From the NCBI RefSeq assembly GCF_001189235.2, contig NZ_LFIP02000002.1, forward strand, positions 186,411 to 250,410: DNA of 64,000 nucleotides, read 5' to 3'. A program made the translations under genes and the position numbers. The stretch's first letter is position 1, and every line of letters begins with the position of its first letter. The stretch is from Bradyrhizobium embrapense (GTDB lineage Bacteria; Pseudomonadota; Alphaproteobacteria; Rhizobiales; Xanthobacteraceae). The notes under the pieces were generated by a model. The model was not told where the DNA came from and did no database searches. It was given only the letters and a program-made list of their open reading frames with translations. Of this stretch, positions 16,047-24,903 are shown piece after piece.

Positions 16047-17459
16047 CTACCCGTTCGCGGTCTTCACTACCACAAGGTTGTCATCGACTGCCGGCGGGTG
16101 GCGCTTGAGATGGTCGCGGCGCAGGGCGATCTCGTCGCGGACTAGTTCGTAGCCGAGCTTGAAGGTGTCGAGGCCGTCGCTGGAAACGGTGCCGTCGCGC
16201 AGACCGATTACCGCGCCGCGCAGGATCGCCTCGAGCTCGTCCTGCAATTCGTCGAGATGTTCGGCGCAGGTGGTGTGCTCGACACGCTCGCCGATGTCGA
16301 GGATCCGGCTCGCCAGTTCGCTGGCCTTCTCCGGCGCGACGCGGCTGATCTTGGTGTAAATCGCAGCGAAGATCGAGCCGATGATGCTGAGCGCGGCGGC
16401 GCCGAGATACATCACGTCGCTGTAGCGATCCATGAACGACTTGGTGTCGTCATTGATGTATTCGGCCGCGCCCTGATGGGCGACGATGAAGGCGTCCTTG
16501 TCGGTCGCCGCCGGCTCGATCCTGGAGGCGAATCCATCGTCGAGTGCGAGCTCGGACTTGTTCTCGTAGACGAGGCGCGCGAGCTCGGCCGCCGTCGTCG
16601 TCGACATCGAGGATTGCGCGACCAGCAGCCATTCCAGCCCGATGGTGTCGACGTCGTCGTCGGGGATCGCCGGCGAGGACGACAGCATGCCGGTCGAGAC
16701 CGTCTCCACCGAGATCGCCGGATATTTGCGCGCCAGCGCCTTGGCCTCGTCGATCGCGTTCAAGGTGAAGCCGCCGGAGCGCTTGGCATATTCCTCGTAG
16801 GTCTGGTCCTTGATGATCTTCGAGGCATGCTCGATCGCGACCACGGCGCCGAAGCCTGAGGCGAACAGCCTGTCGAGCGGTGTGTTGGGCGACGCCTGCT
16901 GTACCCGCTGCGCCGCATCCGGGCTGTCGGAAATCTCCAGCGCGCTGCGGACGAAATTGACGCTGTTCTCGCCGTCGCCGACGACCGCGATCTTCTTCCT
17001 CTTCAGTTCGGTCCGCGACTTGATCTTCTTGCCACCGGGGCTCAGCACCAGCACCACGTCATGCTCGAGGATCGCGATGGCGCGGGCGCGCGGCGGCACC
17101 CTCGCATCGGTGCGGAGGATCGCAAGCGTGGCGGCGCGGCGATCGAACTGCGCCAGCGCCTTGGCGTTGTCGGGGTTCGGCGCGATCTTCAGCCGCACCC
17201 GCGACGAATTGTTCTTCAGCACGGTGGCGAGGCGGGCGGCGAACTTGGCCTCCGCTCCGTTGGCATCGCCGACCGCAAACACCAGCGTCTCCGAATTGTG
17301 CAGCCAGACCCGGCCGCCGATCACGGTGATCGCGCTCAAGAACAGCGTCAGCAGGGTGAAGATGACGATCTGCGCGCGATTGCTCTTGACGACCGGTTTG
17401 GCGACCGGAGGGTGTGGTCGCGGCGGCGTTGGCGAAGGCGCGGGGGCTTCGGCACTCAT
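16047..17459 (-). CDS. TAXI-family (TRAP-type) solute-binding protein, membrane-anchored
   Basis: This 470-residue protein has a proline-rich cytoplasmic N-terminus, then a membrane anchor (IVIFTLLTLFLSAITVIGG), and a periplasmic domain like the TAXI solute receptors of TRAP transporters (LVFAVGDANGAEAKFAARLA; later KKIAVVGDGENSVNFVRSAL). A second TM segment near residue 345-365 (VMYLGAAALSIIGSIFAAIY) is followed by a helical cytoplasmic tail of about 100 residues. Ordinary TAXI receptors are secreted and sit beside a DctM-type permease; neither applies here. It may be a ligand sensor or receptor rather than a transport component. This is inferred from topology only. Confidence 0.72.
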   Translation of the reverse strand: MSAEAPAPSPTPPRPHPPVAKPVVKSNRAQIVIFTLLTLFLSAITVIGGRVWLHNSETLVFAVGDANGAEAKFAARLATVLKNNSSRVRLKIAPNPDNAKALAQFDRRAATLAILRTDARVPPRARAIAILEHDVVLVLSPGGKKIKSRTELKRKKIAVVGDGENSVNFVRSALEISDSPDAAQRVQQASPNTPLDRLFASGFGAVVAIEHASKIIKDQTYEEYAKRSGGFTLNAIDEAKALARKYPAISVETVSTGMLSSSPAIPDDDVDTIGLEWLLVAQSSMSTTTAAELARLVYENKSELALDDGFASRIEPAATDKDAFIVAHQGAAEYINDDTKSFMDRYSDVMYLGAAALSIIGSIFAAIYTKISRVAPEKASELASRILDIGERVEHTTCAEHLDELQDELEAILRGAVIGLRDGTVSSDGLDTFKLGYELVRDEIALRRDHLKRHPPAVDDNLVVVKTANG

Positions 17460-17828
17460 GGCTGATCACCCGTCCGGGACGACCCGCTGCCGCAACAGCG
17501 CGGCACTGCCCGGTGAATCTGTAAATGGCTCCAAAAGAAAGAAAATTTCCTGCGCTGCCGACGATATACCTCCCCGGCTGGAATGCAAACCGGCCGCCCG
17601 CCGTCACCTTTATCCCGACTGGCCTGCGCCGCGATGCCACATGACCATCGCCACTATCGACGTCCGAACCCAGATGTGATTTTCGGGGGGCCGCAGGTGC
17701 ATTCCATCGCCGGAGATGTCATAAATGAGACAAGCTTCGCCTTGCGGAATTGTGCTGACGGCCTGACCCGGATTTTCTTGCAATCATATTCATCGAAGTA
17801 GAAGGGCGTCAGCTTGTTGTTTCCTTCC
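17460..17828. other. 369-base intergenic region
   Basis: This stretch separates the TAXI gene from the DUF3307 gene and should carry both divergent promoters. Short frames on both strands (for example 17634-17801 plus) have low third-position GC and no ribosome-binding site, so I do not call them. The part from 17690 to 17820 is AT-richer than its surroundings. No palindrome or RNA motif is recognised. Confidence 0.4.
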
Positions 17829-18221
17829 ATGTCATCGTCGGTGTCGGTTGGTGCCCTGGTGGGATGGATGTTGCTTCTCACCGCAAAGCACATCATCGCC
17901 GACTTCATGCTGCAGAACGCCTGGATGGCGATCGGCAAGGATCAGAAGACCGGCTGGGCCATGCCGCTGCTCGCGCATTGCCTGGTCCACCTTGCGGTCG
18001 CGCTGGCGCTGATCCTGGTGGTGGCGCCGCGCTTCTGGTACGTCGCCTTCGTCGATTTCGTGATCCACATCATCGTCGATCGCTGCAAGGGCATCTGCGC
18101 CTCGCATTTCGGCGTGACGCTGGAGTCCGGCCATCCCTGGTTCTGGACCCTGATCGGGGTCGATCAGGCACTGCACCATCTCACCGGATTCGCGCTGTCG
18201 ATCTACATGGCCGCCAACTGA
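17829..18221 (+). CDS. DUF3307-like integral membrane protein
   Basis: This 130-residue protein has about three to four hydrophobic segments: VGALVGWMLLLTAKHIIADF, then LVHLAVALALILVVAP and FVDFVIHIIVDRCKG. The pattern KHIIADFMLQ with later HIIVDRCK and DQALHHLT is that of DUF3307 membrane proteins, with conserved histidines and aspartates near the membrane. The ATG at 17829 is used; an in-frame TTG lies at 17814. The function of the family is unknown. Confidence 0.72.
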   Translation: MSSSVSVGALVGWMLLLTAKHIIADFMLQNAWMAIGKDQKTGWAMPLLAHCLVHLAVALALILVVAPRFWYVAFVDFVIHIIVDRCKGICASHFGVTLESGHPWFWTLIGVDQALHHLTGFALSIYMAAN

Positions 18222-18391
18222 GCAGGCGGCGGACGCCTCTTCCCAAATCCCGGACCACGATCCCTCCCGCCAGCGGCGGGCGGATGTGATTCGCGTGCAA
18301 CGAGCAAGGGCCGCCGGAGGCGACCGGCGGCCGTGGTTAACCTTTCGTTAGAGGATTGCGCGGCATCTTCTCGATCGAGGGGGATTTGCAA

Positions 18392-18799
18392 ATGTTTTCA
18401 AGCCGCGACGCGTTCGAGAACGATGCCTGCCCAGTTGCGGACGACCTGCTCGGCCAGATGTACCGCGCCAATCCGAACGGGCTTTCGCTGCTGGTCGCCA
18501 ATGTCGCGCCCGACGTCAGGGCGATGCTCGCGCTGTTCTGCTATCGGCGCAGCCATCTGCATGCACTCGCACTCGCGATTGCGTCGAGCTGCAGCGAGTG
18601 GGAGCTGGCCAATTGCGGCGGCCGTGTCGGGTCGACGCTCTATGCGCTGTCGCGTGAGCCGGCCCGTGCCGCGACCGTGTCGCACGGCGGCCGCAAGCCG
18701 ATCACGCTGTCGACCAAGCCGCTGTCGAGCTTCGCGCCCGTTGTCGACGACGAACTCGACGAAGAGGACGTCAGCGAGACGGCGACCGTGACGGCCTAA
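18392..18799 (+). CDS. Hypothetical protein, 135 aa
   Basis: The product starts MFSSRDAFENDACPVADDLL and ends in an acidic tail (DELDEEDVSETATVTA). The middle part (VAPDVRAMLALFCYRRSHLH) is helical with several cysteines. GAGGGGG just upstream supports the ATG at 18392; a TTG extension to 18356 is possible. No family is recognised. It converges on the YkgJ-type gene 7 bases downstream. Confidence 0.6.
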   Translation: MFSSRDAFENDACPVADDLLGQMYRANPNGLSLLVANVAPDVRAMLALFCYRRSHLHALALAIASSCSEWELANCGGRVGSTLYALSREPARAATVSHGGRKPITLSTKPLSSFAPVVDDELDEEDVSETATVTA

Positions 18800-18806
18800 G
18801 CCGTGC

Positions 18807-19142
18807 TCAACCCGGCTGCGCGCTCGGGATGAGCGGCAGCCCATGCCGGCGCCGCGCCATGGCGCATTCCGCGTCGCCCGGCAAGCAGGTTCGGCACACC
18901 TCCGGCCTCACCGCATAGACCTCGCAGCGGGTCGCTTCTCCGATCTTGCCTGACAGCGCCGAGCAGCGGTCGCCCTCGCAGCGCATGCCCGATTGTCGCG
19001 CATTGACGAATTGCGCCGGGATCAGGTCGAGCTCGGCGTCGTCCTCGATAGTGAAGCGCGGCCAATTCTCCGAATAGCTGCAGCAGGCGCCGCAGGACTG
19101 GCAGGGGCTCGCGTCCTCTGTCTCGATCGCGTTGCCAGCCAT
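18807..19142 (-). CDS. YkgJ family cysteine cluster protein
   Basis: This 111-residue protein has the CxxCxxCC cluster (CQSCGACCSY, about residues 14-23) and further cysteines at RCEGDRC, RCEVYAVRPEVCRTC and AEC. This layout is the UPF0153/YkgJ family, which probably binds zinc or an iron-sulfur centre. The ATG overlaps the stop of the upstream WYL regulator by one base triplet (ATGA), so the two are co-translated. The role is unknown; linkage to the regulator suggests metal- or redox-related control. Confidence 0.85.
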   Translation of the reverse strand: MAGNAIETEDASPCQSCGACCSYSENWPRFTIEDDAELDLIPAQFVNARQSGMRCEGDRCSALSGKIGEATRCEVYAVRPEVCRTCLPGDAECAMARRRHGLPLIPSAQPG

Positions 19143-19840
19143 CACGTGTCCCTTGGTGCTTCCCACACCAGGCTGCGCCGCCAGCGCGCCCTGAGCAGGT
19201 CGCGCCGTTCCGGATACTTCTCGTCGTGATAAACAGCCGTGACCACGCGGTCGGTGCGGAAGCTGCGGAAATCCTTGCGCAGCTCGCACCAGGCGGCGAG
19301 CAGCCGCACCGCCTCGTGATAGCCGACCGCGATCGGCCAGATCGTGCGCTCAGAGTCGCGGCCGTGCTCGTCGCGATAGTTGAGCGTGATTTTCTTGCCC
19401 TCGTGGATCTGGCTGCGGGTCCTCACCATGTCGATGCGGTCGGGCTCCCTGTTCCAGGCGGAGCGGGCGCGGCTCGCCGGCTCCAGCACGAACGGCCGCA
19501 GGCGGTCGGGCACGGTCTCGGCGATCTTGGCCATCAGGTCCTCGGCCGCGCGCGCCAGCGCCGGATCGGCGTGACCGACCACCCATTGCGCGCCGAGCAC
19601 GCAGGCCTCGATCTCGTCGGGTGTCAGCATCAGGGGCGGCAGGTCAAAACCCTTCTCCAGGATGTAGCCCATGCCGGCCTCGCCGCGGATCGGCACCCGC
19701 TGCTCGATCAGGCTGGCGATGTCGCGATAGATGGTCCGCTTCGATGTCTCGAGTTCGGCTGCGATCGCATCCGCGGTCAAAGGCTTACGGGTGCGGCGGA
19801 GCACCTGGATGATCTGAAACAGCCGGTCGGCGCGTCTCAT
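19142..19840 (-). CDS. WYL-domain YafY-type transcriptional regulator
   Basis: This 232-residue regulator has an N-terminal winged helix (MRRADRLFQIIQVLRRTRKP, then ELETSKRTIYRDIASLIEQ) and a WYL-type sensor domain (KKITLNYRDEHGRDSERTIW, then VRLLAAWCELRKDFRSFRTD). The start at 19840 begins the conserved MRRADRLFQ; a longer frame to 19978 reads back to near the operator and is rejected. A 24-bp near-palindrome lies 126 bases upstream, and an almost identical one lies in front of the GST gene at 20334. It is likely autoregulated and controls the divergent GST module. Confidence 0.88.
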   Translation of the reverse strand: MRRADRLFQIIQVLRRTRKPLTADAIAAELETSKRTIYRDIASLIEQRVPIRGEAGMGYILEKGFDLPPLMLTPDEIEACVLGAQWVVGHADPALARAAEDLMAKIAETVPDRLRPFVLEPASRARSAWNREPDRIDMVRTRSQIHEGKKITLNYRDEHGRDSERTIWPIAVGYHEAVRLLAAWCELRKDFRSFRTDRVVTAVYHDEKYPERRDLLRARWRRSLVWEAPRDT

Positions 19841-19965
19841 GGCAATTCTCTTGATCGCTCTCTTGGCAGGCGTCTGTTGTCGTCGTTTTGGCAGCTGTCT
19901 TGACGAGTGTCTTGACGGATCTTGCGGTGTCTCGACGCGTCGCCTTTTCGCGCCCCCTGTCACTG

Positions 19966-19989
19966 CTGCTGACAGCATGTTGGCAGCAG
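19966..19989. promoter_or_regulatory. 24-bp WYL-regulator operator, copy 1
   Basis: The site reads CTGCTGACA-G-CATG-T-TGGCAGCAG. The outer arms CTGCTG and CAGCAG are exact reverse complements, and 20 of 24 positions are symmetric. It lies between the WYL regulator and the divergent 77-residue gene. It shares 22 of 24 bases with the copy at 20263-20286. Two near-identical palindromes so close together beside a regulator gene are good evidence of an operator pair. Confidence 0.8.
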
Positions 19990-20035
19990 GTGGGGGCTAT
20001 ATCAGGACAACACCTCAAGTGAAGGGAATTTGTCC

Positions 20036-20269
20036 ATGACGAATCTTGACGAACTCGATTTCCGGCAAGCGCAGAGCTTTGCGCTGGAACAACTGGTCAC
20101 GGTCTACTCCACCTCCGGCGACCTGCGCTGGGCCCTGGTCGCGCTGGTCGCTCAATCCATCAGCGCAGCCTGGTCCTACGGGCGGGCACGGCTGGTCAAG
20201 CGCGTTCGCGAGGCGGTTCGCCGCCTCGCGCCGGTCGGCCCGTACGGCAGTGAATGCCACTACTGCTGA
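20036..20269 (+). CDS. Hypothetical protein, 77 aa, between two operators
   Basis: The product starts MTNLDELDFRQAQSFALEQL and ends VGPYGSECHYC. The middle (LRWALVALVAQSISAAWSYG) is a moderately hydrophobic helix followed by an arginine-rich segment, so it could be membrane-associated. The ATG at 20036 follows GAAGGGAA. Its stop codon lies inside operator copy 2. No family is recognised. Its position between two operators of the same regulator suggests it belongs to the WYL/GST module. Confidence 0.6.
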   Translation: MTNLDELDFRQAQSFALEQLVTVYSTSGDLRWALVALVAQSISAAWSYGRARLVKRVREAVRRLAPVGPYGSECHYC

Positions 20270-20286
20270 CACCATGCTGGCAGCAG
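20263..20286. promoter_or_regulatory. 24-bp WYL-regulator operator, copy 2
   Basis: The site reads CTGCTGACA-C-CATG-C-TGGCAGCAG and differs from copy 1 at only two positions. It overlaps the last codon and TGA (20267-20269) of the 77-residue gene and lies 48 bases before the GST start. A regulator bound here could control the GST gene separately from the small gene. Confidence 0.8.
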
Positions 20287-20333
20287 GGGCCGGCTAGCTT
20301 CACTTCACGACCATTGGCGATCGGGAGCTTCAT

Positions 20334-21062
20334 ATGATTACGCTTTTTGGCTTTGGCACGGGCTTCGGCTTGCCTGAAATCAGCCCCTTCGTGACCAAGA
20401 CCGAGGTCCAGCTCAAGATGGCCGGGCTCGCCTACGTTAAGGAAAAGGCGATGCCGCCGGCATCTCCCAAGGGCCAGCTGCCGTTCATTTCCGATGACGG
20501 CGAGACGATCGCCGATTCGACCTTCATTCGCGCCCATATCGAGGGCAAATACGGCTTCGATTTCGATGCGCCGCTGAGCCTGCAGGCGCGTGCGCAGGCC
20601 TGGGCCTTCGAGCGCATGATCGAGCATCACGTCTACTGGGCGCTGGTCGGCGCGCGCTGGGTCGATGACACCAATTTCGCCAAGGGGCCTGCGCATTTCT
20701 TCGACGGCGCGCCCGATCATCTGCGCGACAAGATGCGCGAGGACGCCCAGTTTCGCGTCGCCGAGAATTATCTGCTGAGCGGGCTCGGCCGTCACGGACC
20801 CGATGAGGACGTCGATCTCGCGATCCGCTCGCTGTTCGCGCTGTCGGTGCAACTCGGCGACAAGCCCTATCTGATGGGCAACGCGCCTTGCGGTACCGAC
20901 GCCATCGCGTTCGGAGCACTGGCGGGGATCCTGACGCCGTTCTTCGATTCGCCGCTGCGCGAGCGCACTGAAAAGTTCGACAATCTCACCGCCTATGTCG
21001 GCCGGATGATGCAGCAGTACTATCCGGAGTTCGCCTGGGCGCCGCTGCAGCAGGCGGCCTAA
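20334..21062 (+). CDS. Glutathione S-transferase family protein (metaxin/FAXC-like)
   Basis: This 242-residue GST-fold protein has the N-terminal pattern SPFVTKTEVQLKMAGLAYV, then PKGQLPFISDDGETIADSTF, as in the metaxin/FAXC-like GST branch found in many proteobacteria. A helical C-terminal domain follows (PYLMGNAPCGTDAIAFGALA). The canonical catalytic serine or tyrosine is not obvious, so classic conjugating activity is uncertain. It stands 48 bases after operator copy 2 of the divergent WYL regulator. Its 3' end overlaps the convergent PPOX-fold gene by 4 bases. Confidence 0.85.
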   Translation: MITLFGFGTGFGLPEISPFVTKTEVQLKMAGLAYVKEKAMPPASPKGQLPFISDDGETIADSTFIRAHIEGKYGFDFDAPLSLQARAQAWAFERMIEHHVYWALVGARWVDDTNFAKGPAHFFDGAPDHLRDKMREDAQFRVAENYLLSGLGRHGPDEDVDLAIRSLFALSVQLGDKPYLMGNAPCGTDAIAFGALAGILTPFFDSPLRERTEKFDNLTAYVGRMMQQYYPEFAWAPLQQAA

Positions 21063-21694
21063 CCGGCAGGGGCAGGAGCGGGCTCGCCCCTCAGCGCGGC
21101 GAGCTCCGCCTCGAGCTCGGCGATGCGCTGATCGCGTGAGGCGAGCGCTGTGGCGACGTCGGCCGCGTCGAATTTCTGCGGGATGTGCTGCGGGCAATTG
21201 GTGTCCCACGCCGTGACCTTGAACAGGATCACCTGCTCGGGGCGCGCGCGATAGCCCTGCGGCATCAGCGAGCGCGTCAGCGCCGGATCGTCTTCCACGA
21301 CGCGCGCCTCGCCCCAGATCTTCACCCGCTGCCGGTACGCATAATTCATCACGAAGATATAGGCCTTCGGGTTCTCCGAGAGATTGCCCTGGGTGATGAA
21401 CTGCCGGTTGCCGCTGTAGTCGGCGAACGCGATGGTGTGCTTGTCGAGCACCTTGATGAAGCCCTTCGGCCCGCCGCGATGCTGGATGTAGGGCTGGCCG
21501 GCAGCCGAGGCGGTGGCGAGATAGCAGCTGTTGGTGTTGGCGAGGAACGCGGCCAGGTTCTCGTCGACCTCGGTCTGCCAGCCGCCATGGGCCTCGACCT
21601 CGGCATAGGTTGCGCGCGACCCCTTGCGGGCCTGGATTTGCTTCACCGCCGGGGTGAACCCGACATCGCTCGAATAGCTGCCAGCGTCTGACAT
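21059..21694 (-). CDS. Pyridoxamine 5'-phosphate oxidase-fold flavin-binding protein
   Basis: This 211-residue protein has the split-barrel PPOX fold: FLANTNSCYLATASAAGQPY, then QHRGGPKGFIKVLDKHTIAF and ADYSGNRQFITQGNLSENPK. These are the FMN-binding strands of the family. The C-terminal 45 residues (ASRDQRIAELEAELAALRG) form a predicted coiled coil, probably for oligomerisation. The substrate is unknown and it is unlikely to be PdxH itself. The divergent LysR regulator starts 117 bases away and is the likely controller. Confidence 0.82.
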   Translation of the reverse strand: MSDAGSYSSDVGFTPAVKQIQARKGSRATYAEVEAHGGWQTEVDENLAAFLANTNSCYLATASAAGQPYIQHRGGPKGFIKVLDKHTIAFADYSGNRQFITQGNLSENPKAYIFVMNYAYRQRVKIWGEARVVEDDPALTRSLMPQGYRARPEQVILFKVTAWDTNCPQHIPQKFDAADVATALASRDQRIAELEAELAALRGEPAPAPAG

Positions 21695-21771
21695 CTCAGT
21701 CTCCCGCCATGGGCGACAAAGCGGTCGTCCTCGAGTCGCAAGATGGGTATTTCCGGATCGTAAGCAATCTT

Positions 21772-21804
21772 GTGAATTGACACTTCACTGTTGCCGATTA
21801 TGCA
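21772..21804 (+). promoter_or_regulatory. Candidate LysR operator and promoter
   Basis: GTGAA (21772-21776) and TTCAC (21784-21788) form an inverted repeat with a 7-base spacer, similar in spacing to LysR T-N11-A boxes. A promoter-like TTGACA at 21777-21782 is followed after 16 bases by TATGCA at 21799-21804. The -10 would end only 7 bases before the LysR ATG at 21812, so transcription could start almost at the start codon. No ribosome-binding site is visible. Confidence 0.5.
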
Positions 21805-21811
21805 ATAGTTC

Positions 21812-22705
21812 ATGGACCGAATCGACGCCATGCAGGCTTTTGTCGCGGTGGCGGACCTCGAAGGGTTTGCCCCCGCCGCCCGCAAGCTCGGCCTGTCGCC
21901 ATCCGCCATCACGCGGCTGATCGCGGCGCTGGAGGAGCGGCTCGGCGCGCGGCTCTTGCAGCGGACCACGCGGCAGGTGACGCTGACCGACGCCGGCTCG
22001 CGCTATTTGGAGCGGGCGCGGCGGATCCTCGCCGACGTGGAGGAGGCCGAGGATGCGGTCGAGAGCGAGCGCACCCGCCCCGAAGGCCGCCTCGTGATCT
22101 CGGCGCCGTTCGGCTTCGGGCGGCTGCATGTCAGCCCGGTCGTATCAGCCTATTTGAAGCGCTATCCCGACGTCGGCGTCGACCTGCGACTGTCGGACCG
22201 CCGCATCAACCTCGTCGAGGACGGCGTCGACCTTGCGGTCAGGCTCGGGCACCTGCCGGATTCGACCCTGGTGGCGCGGCATGTCGGCCAGATGCGCCGC
22301 ATCGTGGTGGCTTCCGCCGGCTATCTCAAGCTTCGCGGCGAGCCGAAGCGGCCGGCCGACCTCGCCGCTCACGACACCATCCAGTTCGGCGCCATCACCG
22401 CGGCACCGGATTGGCGCTTCATGGAGGACGGCCAGGAGATCCGCATTACGCCTACCCCGCGCTTCACCAGCAACAGCTCGGATGCCGCCATCCAGTTCGC
22501 CGAGCAGGACGGCGGATTGACCCGGGTGATGGCCTACCAGGCCGCCGAATCGCTGAAAGCCAAGCGGGTCCGCATCGTGCTCGCCGCATTCGAGCAGCCG
22601 CCGGTGCCGATCCACGTCGTCTACCCGACATCCCGGCTGTTGTCGGCCAAGGTGCGGACCTTCATCGATCTCGTCACCGAGATCACCGACTGGCACTTCA
22701 GTTAG
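21812..22705 (+). CDS. LysR family transcriptional regulator
   Basis: This 297-residue regulator has the N-terminal LysR winged helix (MDRIDAMQAFVAVADLEGFA, then LGLSPSAITRLIAALEERLG) and a C-terminal substrate-binding domain of the type seen in LysR proteins (VISAPFGFGRLHVSPVVSAY). It is divergent from the PPOX-fold gene. No ribosome-binding site is visible before the ATG, and the likely promoter lies very close, so the mRNA may be leaderless. Its effector cannot be predicted. Confidence 0.9.
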   Translation: MDRIDAMQAFVAVADLEGFAPAARKLGLSPSAITRLIAALEERLGARLLQRTTRQVTLTDAGSRYLERARRILADVEEAEDAVESERTRPEGRLVISAPFGFGRLHVSPVVSAYLKRYPDVGVDLRLSDRRINLVEDGVDLAVRLGHLPDSTLVARHVGQMRRIVVASAGYLKLRGEPKRPADLAAHDTIQFGAITAAPDWRFMEDGQEIRITPTPRFTSNSSDAAIQFAEQDGGLTRVMAYQAAESLKAKRVRIVLAAFEQPPVPIHVVYPTSRLLSAKVRTFIDLVTEITDWHFS

Positions 22706-22721
22706 CTTCTCGCGAAAGCGC

Positions 22722-23177
22722 TCAGCTCACCGGCGGCTTCTTCGGCACCACGCGGAACGTGCCGCTGGCGCGCGCGATCGTCACGCCGTCGGCCTTGATC
22801 AGGCTCTGCGCAAAGCAGATCGTGCTGCCGGTTTTGATCACGTCGCTCTCGATCGCGAGCCACTGCCCGACATTGGCGGAGCCGACGAAATCGACCGTGA
22901 GCGAGATCGTCACATACGAGGTGGTCCAGCCGGTCGCCTGGCCGCAGCTATAGCCCATCGCATTGTCGGCGAGCGCTGCAATCAGCCCGCCATGGATCAG
23001 GCCGCGGCCGTTGGTATGCGGCCTCGCCAGCCGCAGGCCGATGATGACGGCCCGCTCGGTCTTCTTCTGGTAGAGCGGCTCCCACGGCTCGGTGAGCGGG
23101 CTCTTGCGGAACAGCGGCTCGAAGCCCTCGGGGAGGTGGAAAGGAATATCGGGGGCGGCTTGTGCATCGGTGCTCAT
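22722..23177 (-). CDS. PaaI-type hotdog-fold thioesterase
   Basis: This 151-residue protein has the hotdog thioesterase motif GLIHGGLIAALADNAMG (about residues 62-78), which holds the PaaI-type helix and active-site region. Such enzymes hydrolyse acyl- or aryl-CoA esters. It converges with the LysR gene 16 bases away. No neighbour clearly defines the substrate; a housekeeping role in releasing trapped CoA is plausible. Confidence 0.85.
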   Translation of the reverse strand: MSTDAQAAPDIPFHLPEGFEPLFRKSPLTEPWEPLYQKKTERAVIIGLRLARPHTNGRGLIHGGLIAALADNAMGYSCGQATGWTTSYVTISLTVDFVGSANVGQWLAIESDVIKTGSTICFAQSLIKADGVTIARASGTFRVVPKKPPVS

Positions 23178-23311
23178 CTGAAGCTCGCATATGTCGTCGG
23201 GTTGACGCCATTGAACGCGATGTCGATGACGGTTTCACCGCCTACAAAGTTTTAAACGGGATTTGCGCGGGTGTTTGAATGCGGCCCTGGCCTGTCGCCA
23301 CGTCTTCAGCT

Positions 23312-23412
23312 GTCATCGCCCGCGAAAGCGGGCGATCCAGTATTCCAGAGACCGCACGGCATGAATCGAGACGCCGCGGCGTACTGGATACCCCGCATGC
23401 GCGGGGTATGAC
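23312..23412. repeat. Interspersed repeat with CCCGCGAAAGCGGG arms
   Basis: A composite inverted repeat of about 100 bases begins GTCATCGCCCGCGAAAGCGG and ends CCCCGCATGCGCGGGGTATG. The two ends can pair and each carries its own small hairpin. It lies between the thioesterase gene and the end of pobA, two genes on the same strand, in a 285-base gap. Confidence 0.65.
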
Positions 23413-23462
23413 GGCCGAGGGCGTAACGGCGAGGTTGCCCGACGAAAGAAGCCGCGACCTAT

Positions 23463-24692
<1,230 letters not shown>

Positions 24693-24697
24693 TCAAT

Positions 24698-24734
24698 TTG
24701 CCAAGGCAACTATATCATATAACAGTTTTGGCAA
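24698..24734. promoter_or_regulatory. AT-rich inverted repeat in pobA/TRAP divergent promoter
   Basis: TTGCCAA (24698-24704) and TTGGCAA (24728-24734) are exact reverse complements flanking an AT-rich core, ACTATATCATATAACAGTT. The core shares ATAAC with the sites before the MarR and crotonase genes. The region lies 66 bases before the pobA start. It could be a MarR-type operator or a pobA-specific site; the binding protein is not known. Confidence 0.5.
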
Positions 24735-24845
24735 GGCGGATTTGCGCAGGGGCCCGCGTTCGCCGCAGCGCAAGATGGGCGAGGGACCGGGTGCGACGAG
24801 GCGTCCCGGCTCGTGGATTTCGTCTTGAATATGCGCGCGAACTAG

Positions 24846-24856
24846 ATAACATGTTA
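24846..24856. promoter_or_regulatory. Palindrome TAACATGTTA before TRAP transporter genes
   Basis: A perfect 10-base palindrome, TAACATGTTA (24847-24856), is preceded by A at 24846, giving ATAAC as in the MarR-linked sites. It lies 47 bases before the TRAP binding-protein start. It may be a half-site or operator of the local MarR regulator. Support is positional only. Confidence 0.35.
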
Positions 24857-24903
24857 AGTAATGAGACCGGGCAGGAAGCCCGTCCTGGAGAGGAGGAGAC
24901 GTG

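Noticed and set aside
17583..17801. Short frame between the TAXI and DUF3307 genes, and its minus-strand counterpart
   Set aside because: Low third-position GC, no ribosome-binding site and no recognisable family on either strand.
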